DNA of 64,000 nucleotides from JAGRCP01 sp942490705. Lineage in GTDB: Bacteria; Chloroflexota; Anaerolineae; Caldilineales; Caldilineaceae. Of the stretch, positions 8,813-17,366 are shown piece after piece. The stretch's first letter is position 1. Every line of letters starts with the position of its first letter. Location: positions 140,720 to 204,719 of the forward strand of contig CALNXY010000007.1 in the NCBI GenBank assembly GCA_942490705.1, written 5' to 3'. Under the pieces are notes generated by a model, which saw nothing but the letters and a program-made list of their open reading frames with translations, was not told the DNA's origin and did not search any database. The translations under genes were made by a program, and so were the position numbers.

Positions 8813-9157
8813 CTACAGAATAAAGTAGGCCCCAAACCACAAGACCGCGCTCAACACGATCACGCCCATGAAGGCCGGCTTGTTCGTTTTGTGATTGAAG
8901 AGCGCCATCCCCACTGCCGCGCCCAAGAAGCCACCGGCCAAGGCCATGCCTTGCAGCACAACCTCGGGCACGCGCCATCCGTTGCGTTTGGCCTGGGCCT
9001 TGTCGAAGCCATAGAAGAGAAAGGTGACAATGCCGGCCAAGAGCAGCCAGAACCAGAAGACCTGCTCCGGCCGCCACCAAAGCCAGAGCGCAAGCCCAAT
9101 GATCGCTGTGATAATCAGGGCGGCAATGGCAAAAAACCGTCGGGGCGAACTTTTCAT
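8813..9157 (-). CDS. DUF1294 small membrane protein
   Basis: 114 residues from the ATG at 9157; a TTG three codons upstream is also possible. Four hydrophobic segments: about 10-28, 33-49, 66-84 and 95-114. DUF1294 hallmarks are present: YGFDKAQAKRNGWRVPE, then GGFLGAAVGMALFNHKT. The family is widespread and has no proven function. It is alone on the minus strand between the 326-bp repeat and the MaoC-like gene. The last 53 bases of this locus are duplicated at 862-914. Confidence 0.9.
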   Translation of the reverse strand: MKSSPRRFFAIAALIITAIIGLALWLWWRPEQVFWFWLLLAGIVTFLFYGFDKAQAKRNGWRVPEVVLQGMALAGGFLGAAVGMALFNHKTNKPAFMGVIVLSAVLWFGAYFIL

Positions 9158-9234
9158 CACGAGCAATCCATCCTATCCTTGTACCATAATTTGTTTGTGT
9201 TTTGGTCGTTCGCTACACGCCAAGGAGGGAACTT

Positions 9235-9729
9235 GTGAGTATCAAACCCGGCTGGCCAGGGCGCGTCTATGAAGACTTCGAAGCGGGCGACGTCTATCCC
9301 CATCGCCTGGGCCGCACGGTGACACAGACTGACAACATCTGGTTCACGCTGCTGACGGTCAATCCAAACCCCATCCATTTCGATGCGCACTATGCGGCCC
9401 AGACTGAGTTTGGCCGGCCGCTGGTCGATTCGACTTTTACGCTCGCGCTTGTCACCGGCTTATCCGTAGCCGACATTTCGCAGAACGCGGTGAATCTCGG
9501 CTGGGATGAGGTGCGCCTGCCCGCGCCCGTCTTCGAGGGCGATACGATCTATGCGCAGAGTGAAGTGCTCGACAAGCGGGCGTCCGACTCCCGCCCCCAA
9601 CAGGGCATCGTCCGCTTCAAAACCATTGGCTTCAACCAGGAAGGCGTCGTCGTCATCGAATTTGTCCGCACGATCCTCGTCTACAAACGCGGCTTTGTGC
9701 CGGACCCGCCGCGGCCTCAACTGAAATAG
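9235..9729 (+). CDS. MaoC-like hot-dog dehydratase
   Basis: 164 residues from a GTG start at 9235, chosen because AAGGAGG lies at 9222-9228 with ideal spacing. A longer in-frame start at 9202 has no such site. The hot-dog fold hydratase pattern is seen: YEDFEAGDVYPHRLGRTV, the catalytic-helix region NPNPIHFDAHYA with Asp/His, and PVFEGDTIYAQSEVLDKR. Related proteins hydrate enoyl-CoA or mesaconyl-CoA type thioesters. The substrate is not predictable here, and the neighbours (DUF1294, galU) give no pathway hint. Confidence 0.88.
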   Translation: MSIKPGWPGRVYEDFEAGDVYPHRLGRTVTQTDNIWFTLLTVNPNPIHFDAHYAAQTEFGRPLVDSTFTLALVTGLSVADISQNAVNLGWDEVRLPAPVFEGDTIYAQSEVLDKRASDSRPQQGIVRFKTIGFNQEGVVVIEFVRTILVYKRGFVPDPPRPQLK

Positions 9730-9793
9730 GCGGGTCGTGGTCTTTGGTTGATTTACGGATCGGTAAAAAGTCTCCTCGGCGCAGATTTTGCGC

Positions 9794-9799
9794 TATAAT
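9794..9799 (+). promoter_or_regulatory. Possible -10 box (TATAAT) upstream of galU
   Basis: A perfect TATAAT lies 35-40 bp before the galU start, with an A-rich discriminator downstream. No good -35 hexamer is found at 16-18 bp, so this is a weak call. The spacing to the start codon fits a short leader. Confidence 0.35.
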
Positions 9800-9833
9800 C
9801 CAAAAGATCGCAAACTAAAACGCAAGCCAATGG

Positions 9834-10736
9834 ATGAGTGTAAGCATGAGCGTATCAATCGCTGTGGTGCCTGTTGCCGGGCTGGGCACGCGGCTCTTGC
9901 CTGCCACGAAATCTCAACCCAAAGAGATGCTGCCGGTGGGACGAAAGCCAGTCGTCCAGTATGTCGTCGAAGAGTTGACCCGCGTTGGTCTTGATCGCAT
10001 TCTTTTCGTCACGGGGCCAGGGAAAACCTCGATCGAGAACCATTTTGATCTCAACGCCGAACTGATCCACACGCTCCGCGAGACGGGCAAGGAAGAGCTG
10101 CTGGCTGAATTGATGTTTGAACGCGCGCCGGCGCGTTATTTTTTCACGCGCCAGCGTCGTCTCCTCGGTCTCGGTCACGCCGTCGGCTGCGCTGAGGCCT
10201 TTGTGGGCGACAAGCCCTTTGTCGTCGCACTGGGTGACTCGATCATCGGCCTGCACGCACAGAGCAACGTGGTCGAACGCATGACCTCAGCCTATGAAGA
10301 GCACGGGGCCGCCGCGGTCATTGCCTTCGAAGAGGTGCCCATGAGCGAGGTGCATCGCTATGGCGTTGCACAGCCGAAGCAGGACGCCGAGATCTTTGAG
10401 GTGGCAGACCTGATTGAGAAGCCGAGCCAGGAGGAGGCGCCCAGTAATCTGGCGATTGCCGCCCGCTACGCCCTCTCGCCCGCCATCTTCGACGCACTGC
10501 GCCGTACCCGGCCGGGCAAGGGGGGCGAAATCCAGCTCACCGACGCCATCCGCCACCTGCTGCACGACGGCGGGCGGGTCATGGGCGTGCGCCTGACGCC
10601 GGCGGAGCAACGCTATGACATCGGCAACTTCACCTCCTACTTTCGCGCCTTTGCCGAGTTCGCGCTCGCTGACGAGACGTACGGTCCCGAGTTTCGTCGT
10701 CACCTGGAGGAGCTGCTCAATGCAGATCATTCGTAA
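9834..10736 (+). CDS. galU: UTP--glucose-1-phosphate uridylyltransferase
   Basis: 300 residues. The nucleotidyltransferase signature GLGTRLLPATKSQPKEMLPV spans residues about 14-33. LGHAVGCAEAFVGDKPFVVALGD and the C-terminal TPAEQRYDIGNFTSYFRAFAEF are typical of GalU. It makes UDP-glucose from UTP and glucose-1-phosphate. ATG at 9834 and ATG at 9846 are both in frame and neither has a strong ribosome site. The stop codon overlaps the next gene by 17 bp, so galU and the GHMP kinase are co-expressed and probably work in sequence on sugar-1-phosphates. Confidence 0.93.
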   Translation: MSVSMSVSIAVVPVAGLGTRLLPATKSQPKEMLPVGRKPVVQYVVEELTRVGLDRILFVTGPGKTSIENHFDLNAELIHTLRETGKEELLAELMFERAPARYFFTRQRRLLGLGHAVGCAEAFVGDKPFVVALGDSIIGLHAQSNVVERMTSAYEEHGAAAVIAFEEVPMSEVHRYGVAQPKQDAEIFEVADLIEKPSQEEAPSNLAIAARYALSPAIFDALRRTRPGKGGEIQLTDAIRHLLHDGGRVMGVRLTPAEQRYDIGNFTSYFRAFAEFALADETYGPEFRRHLEELLNADHS

Positions 10737-11736
10737 GCAGGCCTTTGCCCGGGCCGGCCTGCTCGGCAATCCGTCCGACGGCTACAACGGCAAGACCATC
10801 TCTGTCATCGTGGCCAATTTTGGGGCCGAGGTCGTGCTCTATGAGTGGGATTCGGTCGACATCGTCCTGGCCGAGGCCGATCGCGCGCGCTTTCGCTCGG
10901 TGCGCGATCTGGCTGATGACGTGCGCAGTCATGGCTACTATGGCGGCATCCGGCTGATCAAGGCCACGATCAAGTCGTTTGTCGATTACTGCGACGCCCA
11001 GGGCATTCCGCTGCATGATCAGAATTTCTCCGTGCGCTATGCCGCCAACGTGCCGCGCCAGGTCGGGCTGGCCGGCTCCAGCTCAATCATCGTGGCCACC
11101 CTGCGCTGTCTTATGGAATTCTATGACGTCGAAATACCGCTGCGCGTCCAGCCGTCGCTCGTGCTTTCGGTGGAGACCGACGAGTTGGGCATTGCTGCGG
11201 GCCTGCAAGACCGGGTGATCCAGTGCTACGAGGGCGCGGTCTACATGGACTTTGATCGCGAGCAGGAGGAGATCGTCGATGGACTGCGCTGCTATGCGTA
11301 TGAAGCGCTTCCTGTGGAACAACTGCCGCCCCTCTATGTGGCCTATCACACCGCGCTGGGCGAGCCGACCGAAGTGTTTCACAATGATATTCGCGGTCGC
11401 TACAAGCGGGGCGAACCGGCTGTGGTTGAGGCCATGGCGCATTTTGCCGACCTGGCTGCGGCGGGCCGTGTTGCGCTGTTGGCCCAGGATTGGCCGCGTC
11501 TTGGCGCGCTGATTGACGAGAACTTTGACATCCGCCGCGCGCTCTATCAGCTACCCGCATGGCAGGCGGAGATGGTTGAAACCGCACGCTCTTGCGGGGC
11601 CAGCGCCAAGTTTGCCGGCTCCGGCGGCGCGATCGTGGGTACCTATGCCGATGAGGCGATGTTCGACGCCTTGAGTGAGCGCCTGGCCGCTCTTCAAGTG
11701 CGCACAATCAAACCCTGTATTGTTAACACCCAATGA
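10720..11736 (+). CDS. GHMP-family sugar kinase (glucuronokinase-like)
   Basis: 338 residues from ATG 10720, which is preceded by GGAGG at about 10706 inside galU. GHMP motifs: N-terminal ARAGLLGNPSDGYNGKTI (motif 1), PRQVGLAGSSSIIVA (ATP-binding motif 2) and CGASAKFAGSGGAIVG (motif 3). Motif 1 resembles plant glucuronokinase and related anomeric sugar kinases. Coupling with galU suggests phosphorylation at C1 followed by UDP-sugar formation, a salvage route. The exact sugar is not provable from sequence. Confidence 0.85.
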   Translation: MQIIRKQAFARAGLLGNPSDGYNGKTISVIVANFGAEVVLYEWDSVDIVLAEADRARFRSVRDLADDVRSHGYYGGIRLIKATIKSFVDYCDAQGIPLHDQNFSVRYAANVPRQVGLAGSSSIIVATLRCLMEFYDVEIPLRVQPSLVLSVETDELGIAAGLQDRVIQCYEGAVYMDFDREQEEIVDGLRCYAYEALPVEQLPPLYVAYHTALGEPTEVFHNDIRGRYKRGEPAVVEAMAHFADLAAAGRVALLAQDWPRLGALIDENFDIRRALYQLPAWQAEMVETARSCGASAKFAGSGGAIVGTYADEAMFDALSERLAALQVRTIKPCIVNTQ

Positions 11737-11978
11737 CGGTCCAACCTATGGGAGAGTGCCGGCTGAGCTTGCACAGTCCTGAGCTTGTCGAAGGATCGAA
11801 ACCAAGCGGGTTGATACCGGCCCGCTCCGCATGCCGTTTTTCAGTCAATTTGGTCTATGGATTATCTTGCGCGCCCACTGGCTCAAACATGCGCTTTGGT
11901 GTACATTGACCGTCAGGTTCCTTGATCGAACAGGTCACATCAATCCGCCAACCTCGCATGAAATTGGGAAGGAAAACC
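11737..11978. other. Intergenic spacer with GAGCTTGTCGAA-type repeat and a small hairpin
   Basis: No gene is supported. CTGAGCTTGTCGAAGG at 11779-11794 is a short palindromic repeat also seen, in varied form, near 30383, 43014, 45345 and 45398. A hairpin AGCGGG/CCCGCT follows at about 11808-11829 without a T-run. The ygeY start at 11979 has GGGAAGGA upstream. Confidence 0.45.
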
Positions 11979-13199
11979 ATGTCGGCAGTAGCAACGGCCC
12001 AGGCGCTCCATGACGCCGTCGAAGCCAAACGGGAGAATATCATCCGCTTCTTGCGCGAAATCGTCGCCATCCCCAGCATGGACAGCCAGCTGGGTGAAGT
12101 GGGCGAGCGCGTGGCTGCGGAAATGCGCATGCTCGGCTTTGACGAAGTGCGCTTCGACAAGATGGGCAACATCTTTGGCCGCATGGGCGGCGGCCCCATC
12201 GTCATCGTCTACGACAGCCACATCGACACCGTGGGGGTCGGCGATCCTGCGGCGTGGGCATGGGATCCTTTTGAAGGAAAGGTTGAAGACGGCGTCCTCT
12301 TCGCCCGCGGCGCGTGTGACGAAAAAGGCTCCACGCCCGGCATGATCTACGGCATCGCCCTGGGTCGTGATCTTGGCCTGATCGATTCTGAGCAGGTCAC
12401 CATGTACTATTTTGGCAACATGGAAGAGTGGTGTGACGGCATCGCGCCCCACAGCTTTGTCGAGGCGGACCCCCAGGTGAAACCTGATTTCGTGGTCATT
12501 GGTGAGCCGACTAAGATGCAGGTTTATCGCGGTCACAAGGGACGGCTGGAGCTCAAAATCACGGCCAAGGGCAAGAGCGCGCACGCGGCAGCCAATCAAC
12601 TGGGCGACAACGCCATCTACAAGATGCTGCCGGTCATCGACGCCATCAGCAAGATGGAGCCGGAGCTGGGTGATCATCCCTTCCTGGGCCATGGCAAGAT
12701 CACCGTGAGTGACATGGTCGTCAGCACGCCTTCCATCAACGCCGTGCCTGACGAGTGTACCATCTTCATCGACCGCCGCATGACCTTTGGCGAGTCGCGC
12801 GCCGATGTGCGCCGCCAGCTCGAAGCCGTGATTCCTGCCGAGCACAAAGCGAGCATCACGATTGAGGAACTCTTCTACGACGAGCCGAGCTACACCGGGT
12901 TCGTGTTCCCCGTGGAGAAATATTTCCCGGCCTGGGCCTATGAGGAAGACCACCCGCTCGTGGAGGCCGGTCAGGCGGCGCGTGCGGCCATTGGTCTGCC
13001 CGATGCGCCCAGCGGCAAGTGGGGCTTCAGTACGAACGGCATCTATTGGGCCGGCAAGGCGGGCATCCCGTCGATTGGATTTGGCCCGGGCGATGAGCTG
13101 ACCGCACACACGACGGAAGACAGCGTGTCGCTGGACGAAGTCGTGCTCGCGACCGAGTTCTATGCGCTGCTGCCAAGCATGATTGCCGCCCCAAAGTAG
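11979..13199 (+). CDS. ygeY: YgeY family hydrolase, M20 peptidase superfamily (Se/Mo cluster)
   Basis: 406 residues from ATG 11979. The M20 metal-site motifs are YDSHIDTVGVGD (His and Asp), FARGACDEKGSTPGMIYG and a downstream MEEWCDGI; the dimerisation domain follows (GHKGRLELKITAKGKSAHAA). It resembles YgeY, the selenium-metabolism-linked hydrolase found with ygeW, ssnA, yqeB and xdhD. Its substrate is unproven; a deacetylase or carbamoyl-amino-acid hydrolase is plausible. A convergent lipoxygenase gene and a strong shared terminator separate it from ygeW, so it has its own promoter or follows the GHMP-kinase transcript. Confidence 0.9.
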   Translation: MSAVATAQALHDAVEAKRENIIRFLREIVAIPSMDSQLGEVGERVAAEMRMLGFDEVRFDKMGNIFGRMGGGPIVIVYDSHIDTVGVGDPAAWAWDPFEGKVEDGVLFARGACDEKGSTPGMIYGIALGRDLGLIDSEQVTMYYFGNMEEWCDGIAPHSFVEADPQVKPDFVVIGEPTKMQVYRGHKGRLELKITAKGKSAHAAANQLGDNAIYKMLPVIDAISKMEPELGDHPFLGHGKITVSDMVVSTPSINAVPDECTIFIDRRMTFGESRADVRRQLEAVIPAEHKASITIEELFYDEPSYTGFVFPVEKYFPAWAYEEDHPLVEAGQAARAAIGLPDAPSGKWGFSTNGIYWAGKAGIPSIGFGPGDELTAHTTEDSVSLDEVVLATEFYALLPSMIAAPK

Positions 13200-13271
13200 T
13201 CTTGGGCCGGGAAGTGTACTCTACCTTGAATAACCAAAATGTTTGACCCGCATACCGTGCGGATGTAGCAA

Positions 13272-13310
13272 GGCGGCATCACCACCCGGTGATGCCGCCA
13301 TTTAATTTTT
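13272..13310. terminator. Bidirectional intrinsic terminator between ygeY and the lipoxygenase gene
   Basis: Perfect 12-bp stem GGCGGCATCACC (13272-13283) / GGTGATGCCGCC (13288-13299), 4-nt loop, followed by ATTTAATTTTT. It sits between two convergent stop codons and would serve both transcripts. Confidence 0.85.
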
Positions 13311-13331
13311 CGGGGTATCGTCCGTACAGGT

Positions 13332-15284
13332 CTAGGTCTCGATGTTCATGGGCCATTGACCGAGCGCAGGGGTTCGGTCCGGTCCGTAGAGTTCCTGCAC
13401 GAAGTCAACGATGGCGTTGCGGAAGTCAATCAGGGCAAGGTTCCGTGGGTCTGTGGCTCCCCCGGGGAAAAAGAGCTCGCTACTCACACCGCCAGGTGGA
13501 ATGAAGGAGCGATAGGGTGTAGAAAAGACAAAGGTGAAGTAGAAGGTCGCAATTTTGCCCAAGACGCCCGTTGTGGGCATGTACTTGAGCAGCGTGGGCG
13601 TATCAAACTCGCTGGTAGGCGGCGGAATGGCGGCGTCCTGCAGGCAGGGCGGGAAGTTGGCGACAAAGGTCAGCCCGGGATTGGCCGCCGGACTGAGCCG
13701 GGACGCGCCGTGTACCGTCAGCCGATAGACCAGGCTGGTCAGCACACGCTTCAGTGCCTCTTTTGTATTCATTACAGGCAGACCGCGGATATTGCCGCCC
13801 TGGGAATCGGCCGCTTCGCGCAGCCACGCGTGCAGCGGGGCGTCGACCGCGACAGCCGCGTCGTCCGCATAGCTGGCGTCCACAAATTTGTTGACATAAT
13901 CTGAGGTTGTTTGCCAGATACGCACTTGCTGGCCCACGATCGGGTAGCGATCCCAAGGCGCATCAACGCTGAAGTCGTCTTCGTCCAGGCCCAGGGATTG
14001 GATTTTCTGTAAAGGATCGTCGTCGAAGTATTCTCGTCCTTGGGCATAGGTGTTGATCAGCTCAAGAAACTGGAAGCGCGTGCTAATGGAAGTGGGGGGT
14101 GCGATTCTCGACCAGAGAATCAGCAGAATGGTGTCAAAGGCGATCAGATAATCGGATTGCGGCGCCAGCAGTTGGGCGACAGGATGCTCAGGCGGCAGCG
14201 AGTCCTCCAATGTCATCAACATCGCCGCGCTGACAATGTGCCATGGGTAGACGTGACCAAGCCAGATGCCGAAAACCGTCACGGACGTTTTGGCGGCCTG
14301 CAGCGCATAGAGCCAGGCCGCGTCCGTTGCCTGACCCCGTTTGTAAACCTGCACGCCGTCGTCATCATGACCCGAAACACGAATCGCAACCGGCGTGAGC
14401 GCCTTGGAGAGAGGATCCTGCTGCAGAAGCGTGATCGTGGCCGGCGTGAAACGCGTCAACCCATCCACTGTTTGCGGTTCTACCGACGTGAACAGTGTCA
14501 AATCGATGGCGTAGAGCAGACCATCGCTCGCGGCAGATGCCAGCTCATTTGTCCAGGCGTCGCCAAATTTGGCGGCAAAGTAGTCAACCCGCTCCGCCTT
14601 TATCTTCTCCAGGATTAGCAAATCATATGCCAGCCCGTGTTGCGCGATGTTGGGCCAGAATTGGGCGCTGGCAGCATCTGCATCGGTCAGCGAAGCCGCC
14701 CACGTCGGCAGCAATTCGGTGAGCCCGTCCTGGTAGACCGACTGAAAGGTGGTCCAGGGCATGGCAAACTGCTCGGGTTCGGTCAGAGATAGTGTTGTGA
14801 GTGGGTCGCTGCCGCCGAAGAAGGGCAGCGCCTGCGGCTCGGGCTGGCCTTCGCCGGCGGCCCCCGGCGGCGTCACCCTATCCGATTTGAAGTAGCTTTC
14901 GTCTGCCAACATTTCAGCCAGCTGATCAGGATCGTTGTCGATCATCTGCAGCAGGTCGTTGCGCGCCGTGGCGGCCTCATCCCATACGGGCGGGGAGACA
15001 GGCGAGAGCTGTGACGGGTCAGCAGACGCCGCATCAACCCCTTCCGGTTGGGGCGTAAACGCAATGCGCGGGCTTGGCTTCCCGTACATGAACCACTTGG
15101 CCGTCGCTTCATGCTCGCCGATCTTATAAAAAATGGAGAGCCCCTCCATGGCGTTTCCAGTCTCTTTGGAACGCGCGTTCAGCTTCAGCAACATCTGGCC
15201 AACTTCGATCACGCCGGCGCGCGGAATCGCCGGCACGTCATGAAGGCCCCAGTCTTGCACAGGTAGCTTTCCAGTTGCGCCCAT
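13332..15284 (-). CDS. Lipoxygenase-family protein with atypical iron ligands
   Basis: 650 residues from ATG 15284, which is preceded by AAAGGAG; an earlier in-frame start at 15308 lacks one. The lipoxygenase helix is recognisable: AAKTSVTVFGIWLGHVYPWH gives the HxxxxH ligand pair. Exactly 17 residues later comes HPVAQLLAPQ, as in plant enzymes (HPIYKLLTPH). The third histidine lies in LTVHGASR, where plant enzymes have H-x3-N; here the Asn position is Arg. The C-terminus is NIET instead of the usual terminal isoleucine, whose carboxylate binds iron. Activity is therefore doubtful or altered. The N-terminal 150 residues are not a recognisable PLAT domain. Confidence 0.75.
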   Translation of the reverse strand: MGATGKLPVQDWGLHDVPAIPRAGVIEVGQMLLKLNARSKETGNAMEGLSIFYKIGEHEATAKWFMYGKPSPRIAFTPQPEGVDAASADPSQLSPVSPPVWDEAATARNDLLQMIDNDPDQLAEMLADESYFKSDRVTPPGAAGEGQPEPQALPFFGGSDPLTTLSLTEPEQFAMPWTTFQSVYQDGLTELLPTWAASLTDADAASAQFWPNIAQHGLAYDLLILEKIKAERVDYFAAKFGDAWTNELASAASDGLLYAIDLTLFTSVEPQTVDGLTRFTPATITLLQQDPLSKALTPVAIRVSGHDDDGVQVYKRGQATDAAWLYALQAAKTSVTVFGIWLGHVYPWHIVSAAMLMTLEDSLPPEHPVAQLLAPQSDYLIAFDTILLILWSRIAPPTSISTRFQFLELINTYAQGREYFDDDPLQKIQSLGLDEDDFSVDAPWDRYPIVGQQVRIWQTTSDYVNKFVDASYADDAAVAVDAPLHAWLREAADSQGGNIRGLPVMNTKEALKRVLTSLVYRLTVHGASRLSPAANPGLTFVANFPPCLQDAAIPPPTSEFDTPTLLKYMPTTGVLGKIATFYFTFVFSTPYRSFIPPGGVSSELFFPGGATDPRNLALIDFRNAIVDFVQELYGPDRTPALGQWPMNIET

Positions 15285-15625
15285 CGATGGCTCCTTTCCC
15301 AACTGCACATGTGAGGAACCTTAACTATAGCCGGATTTAATGGGCTGTCAATCGATTGAAATCGCCCGTGCTGTAACAGGCTCAGATCAACACAGAAATA
15401 GCCGCGGGTCGGCGCAGATGTAGCAGATCCGTGCGGATCATCTCTCAACGATCTGCGGTGGATGCTTAGGTCAAACGATTGCTTTGATGTAAGATAATCG
15501 AGCTGATACGGGCTGCGCAGCCTCAGCGCTGGGTTATGACACAGTGCACGCAGAAACCGTGCGCCTGGCTGTGCTGTACCGTAGCGTCATGCTTACCCTC
15601 TTCCAAGAACTAGGAGCCACAAGCC
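15285..15625. other. Divergent intergenic region lipoxygenase / ygeW
   Basis: About 340 bp with no supportable gene. It holds a small palindrome GATCCGTGCGGATC near 15426-15439 and a possible -10 (GATAAT, 15493-15498) for ygeW without a good -35. The ygeW ribosome site AGGAG is at 15612-15616. Confidence 0.4.
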
Positions 15626-16603
15626 ATGCAGAGCAATCTCCGCGGCCGTGACATGATCACGACCCAAGACTGGACCAAAGATGAAATTGATACCGTGATG
15701 GAACTGGCCTTCGACCTGAAGCGGGCCCGGGCGGTTGGCCGCGATCACGCCTACCTGCGCGACAAGGTGTTGGCCATGCTCTTCTTTTTCACCAGCACAC
15801 GCACGCGCTCCAGCTTTGAGGCGGGGATTGCGCAGATGGGCGGCCACGGTGCGTTCATCGACAGCACCACGACGCAAATCAGCCACGGTGACACGGCCAA
15901 GGAGATCGGTGAGATCTACGGGCGTTACTATGACGGAATCGCCATTCGTCAGTGCGACTGGAACTTTGGCAACCAGTACATCAACGAGGTTGCTGATGCC
16001 AGTCGCGTGCCGATCCTCAATATGCAGTGCGACGTCTACCACCCCTTCCAAATCCTGGCCGATCTGATGACGATTATCGAGAAAAAGGGCGACCCGCGCG
16101 GCAAGACCATTGCCGTGAGCTACGCCTATGCCTCAAGCTATCAGAAGCCCCTGAGCGTGCCCCAGAGCCTCATCCTGCTTATGACCCGCTACGGCATGAA
16201 CGTGCGCCTGGTCCACCCGCCGGAGTTCAAGCTCATGCCCGACATCGTGCAGCAGGCCGCGGACAATGCCCAGGCCGCCGGCGGCAACTTCGAAATCATG
16301 GACGACATGGATGCCGGCTTTGCCGATGCCGACATTGTCTATCCCAAGAGCTGGGGCTGCTGGGTGACGACGGAAGACCAGGACGAGAGCGTCGAGATCG
16401 GCAAGCAGTATGAAGACTGGATCTGCGACGAGCGTCGCATGGCCCTCGCCAAGCGCGACGCCATCTACATGCACTGTCTGCCCGCTGACCGCAATATCGA
16501 AGTCACTGACGGCGTCATTGACGGGCCCCAGTCGGTTGTCTACGACGAAGCCGAAAACCGTCTCCACGTGCAGAAATCCGTGATGGCGCTCACGATGAAT
16601 TAA
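15626..16603 (+). CDS. ygeW: Knotted carbamoyltransferase YgeW
   Basis: 325 residues. The carbamoyl-phosphate motif FTSTRTRSSFE (about 52-62) and the C-terminal HCLPADRNIEV are intact, so the transcarbamylase fold and phosphate site are present. ILNMQCDVYHPFQILADLMT is the HP-x-Q type core. Length and context (ygeY, ssnA, xdhD, yqeB) favour YgeW over ornithine or N-acetylornithine transcarbamylases. The physiological acceptor of YgeW is not settled. It begins the run ygeW-ygfM-xdhD-cbiX fusion-ssnA-yqeB, with spacings of 10 bp, -4, -4, 45 and 117 bp. Confidence 0.9.
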   Translation: MQSNLRGRDMITTQDWTKDEIDTVMELAFDLKRARAVGRDHAYLRDKVLAMLFFFTSTRTRSSFEAGIAQMGGHGAFIDSTTTQISHGDTAKEIGEIYGRYYDGIAIRQCDWNFGNQYINEVADASRVPILNMQCDVYHPFQILADLMTIIEKKGDPRGKTIAVSYAYASSYQKPLSVPQSLILLMTRYGMNVRLVHPPEFKLMPDIVQQAADNAQAAGGNFEIMDDMDAGFADADIVYPKSWGCWVTTEDQDESVEIGKQYEDWICDERRMALAKRDAIYMHCLPADRNIEVTDGVIDGPQSVVYDEAENRLHVQKSVMALTMN

Positions 16604-16613
16604 GGAGTTTCCC

Positions 16614-17366
16614 ATGTCAACCCTCGTAGCCTATCACCGGCCCGAATCTGTCGAAGCGGCGCTGCAGCTGCTGGCGCGCGACGGGGTGCAAGTCGTCGCG
16701 GTTGCCGGCGGCGCCCACGCGGTTGCTGAACTCTCAGCCCGTGGCGTGGAGGAGGTTGTCGATCTCCAGGCGCTCAATCTGGACGCAATCGAGGCAGGCA
16801 AAATCGATGTGACCATCGGCGCTACGGCCACACTGCAGGCGCTGGCTGAGCACGAGCGCCTGCCCGCGATCGTGCGCGAAGCCGCCTATCGCGAAGGCCC
16901 TAATACGTTGCGTCACGCCGCAACGATAGGCGGGACAATCGCACGGGGTGAGTCAACCAGCGAGCTGCTGGCCGCGCTGCTCATCCACGAAGCCGAGGTT
17001 GACGTCGCCAGCGCAGACGGCCCGCAGCGTCTGCCCCTGGCGGAGGTGTTGCGGGAGCGTCCGGTGGTCCTGGCCGGCGGCTTGATCACCGCCGTGCGTT
17101 TTGGTCTGGCCGGCGGCGCCTGTGCGACGGCACGCGTGGCGCGCACCCCCGCCGATGCCCCCATCGTGGCCGCCGCCGCCCGGCGTACGCCGGACGATCG
17201 GACGCTACTGGCGCTCTGTGGCGTAGCCGCAACGCCGGTGTTGGTCGATCCAACCAACGTCGATGGCAGCATCGATCCACCCGGCGACTTCCGCGGCTCA
17301 TCCGGGTATCGCCGGGAAATGGCGCAAATTTTGGCCAACCGCGTTTTGGCAGAGGTGGCAGAATGA
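16614..17366 (+). CDS. ygfM: FAD-binding subunit of molybdenum hydroxylase (YgfM/XdhB-like)
   Basis: 250 residues. A CO-dehydrogenase-flavoprotein/XDH-type FAD domain is indicated by YHRPESVEAALQLL at the N-terminus, VAVAGGAHAVAEL where the first FAD loop lies, and NTLRHAATIGGTIARGESTS for the second. It overlaps the molybdenum subunit gene by 4 bp (ATGA). It would pass electrons between the molybdenum subunit and NAD or another acceptor. Because the partner lacks Fe-S cysteines, the electron path between Mo and FAD is unclear. Confidence 0.88.
   Translation: MSTLVAYHRPESVEAALQLLARDGVQVVAVAGGAHAVAELSARGVEEVVDLQALNLDAIEAGKIDVTIGATATLQALAEHERLPAIVREAAYREGPNTLRHAATIGGTIARGESTSELLAALLIHEAEVDVASADGPQRLPLAEVLRERPVVLAGGLITAVRFGLAGGACATARVARTPADAPIVAAAARRTPDDRTLLALCGVAATPVLVDPTNVDGSIDPPGDFRGSSGYRREMAQILANRVLAEVAE

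Noticed and set aside
11940..13109. A 389-residue minus-strand open frame over ygeY
   Set aside because: Antisense shadow of ygeY, composition dominated by His, Ala, Arg and Asp.
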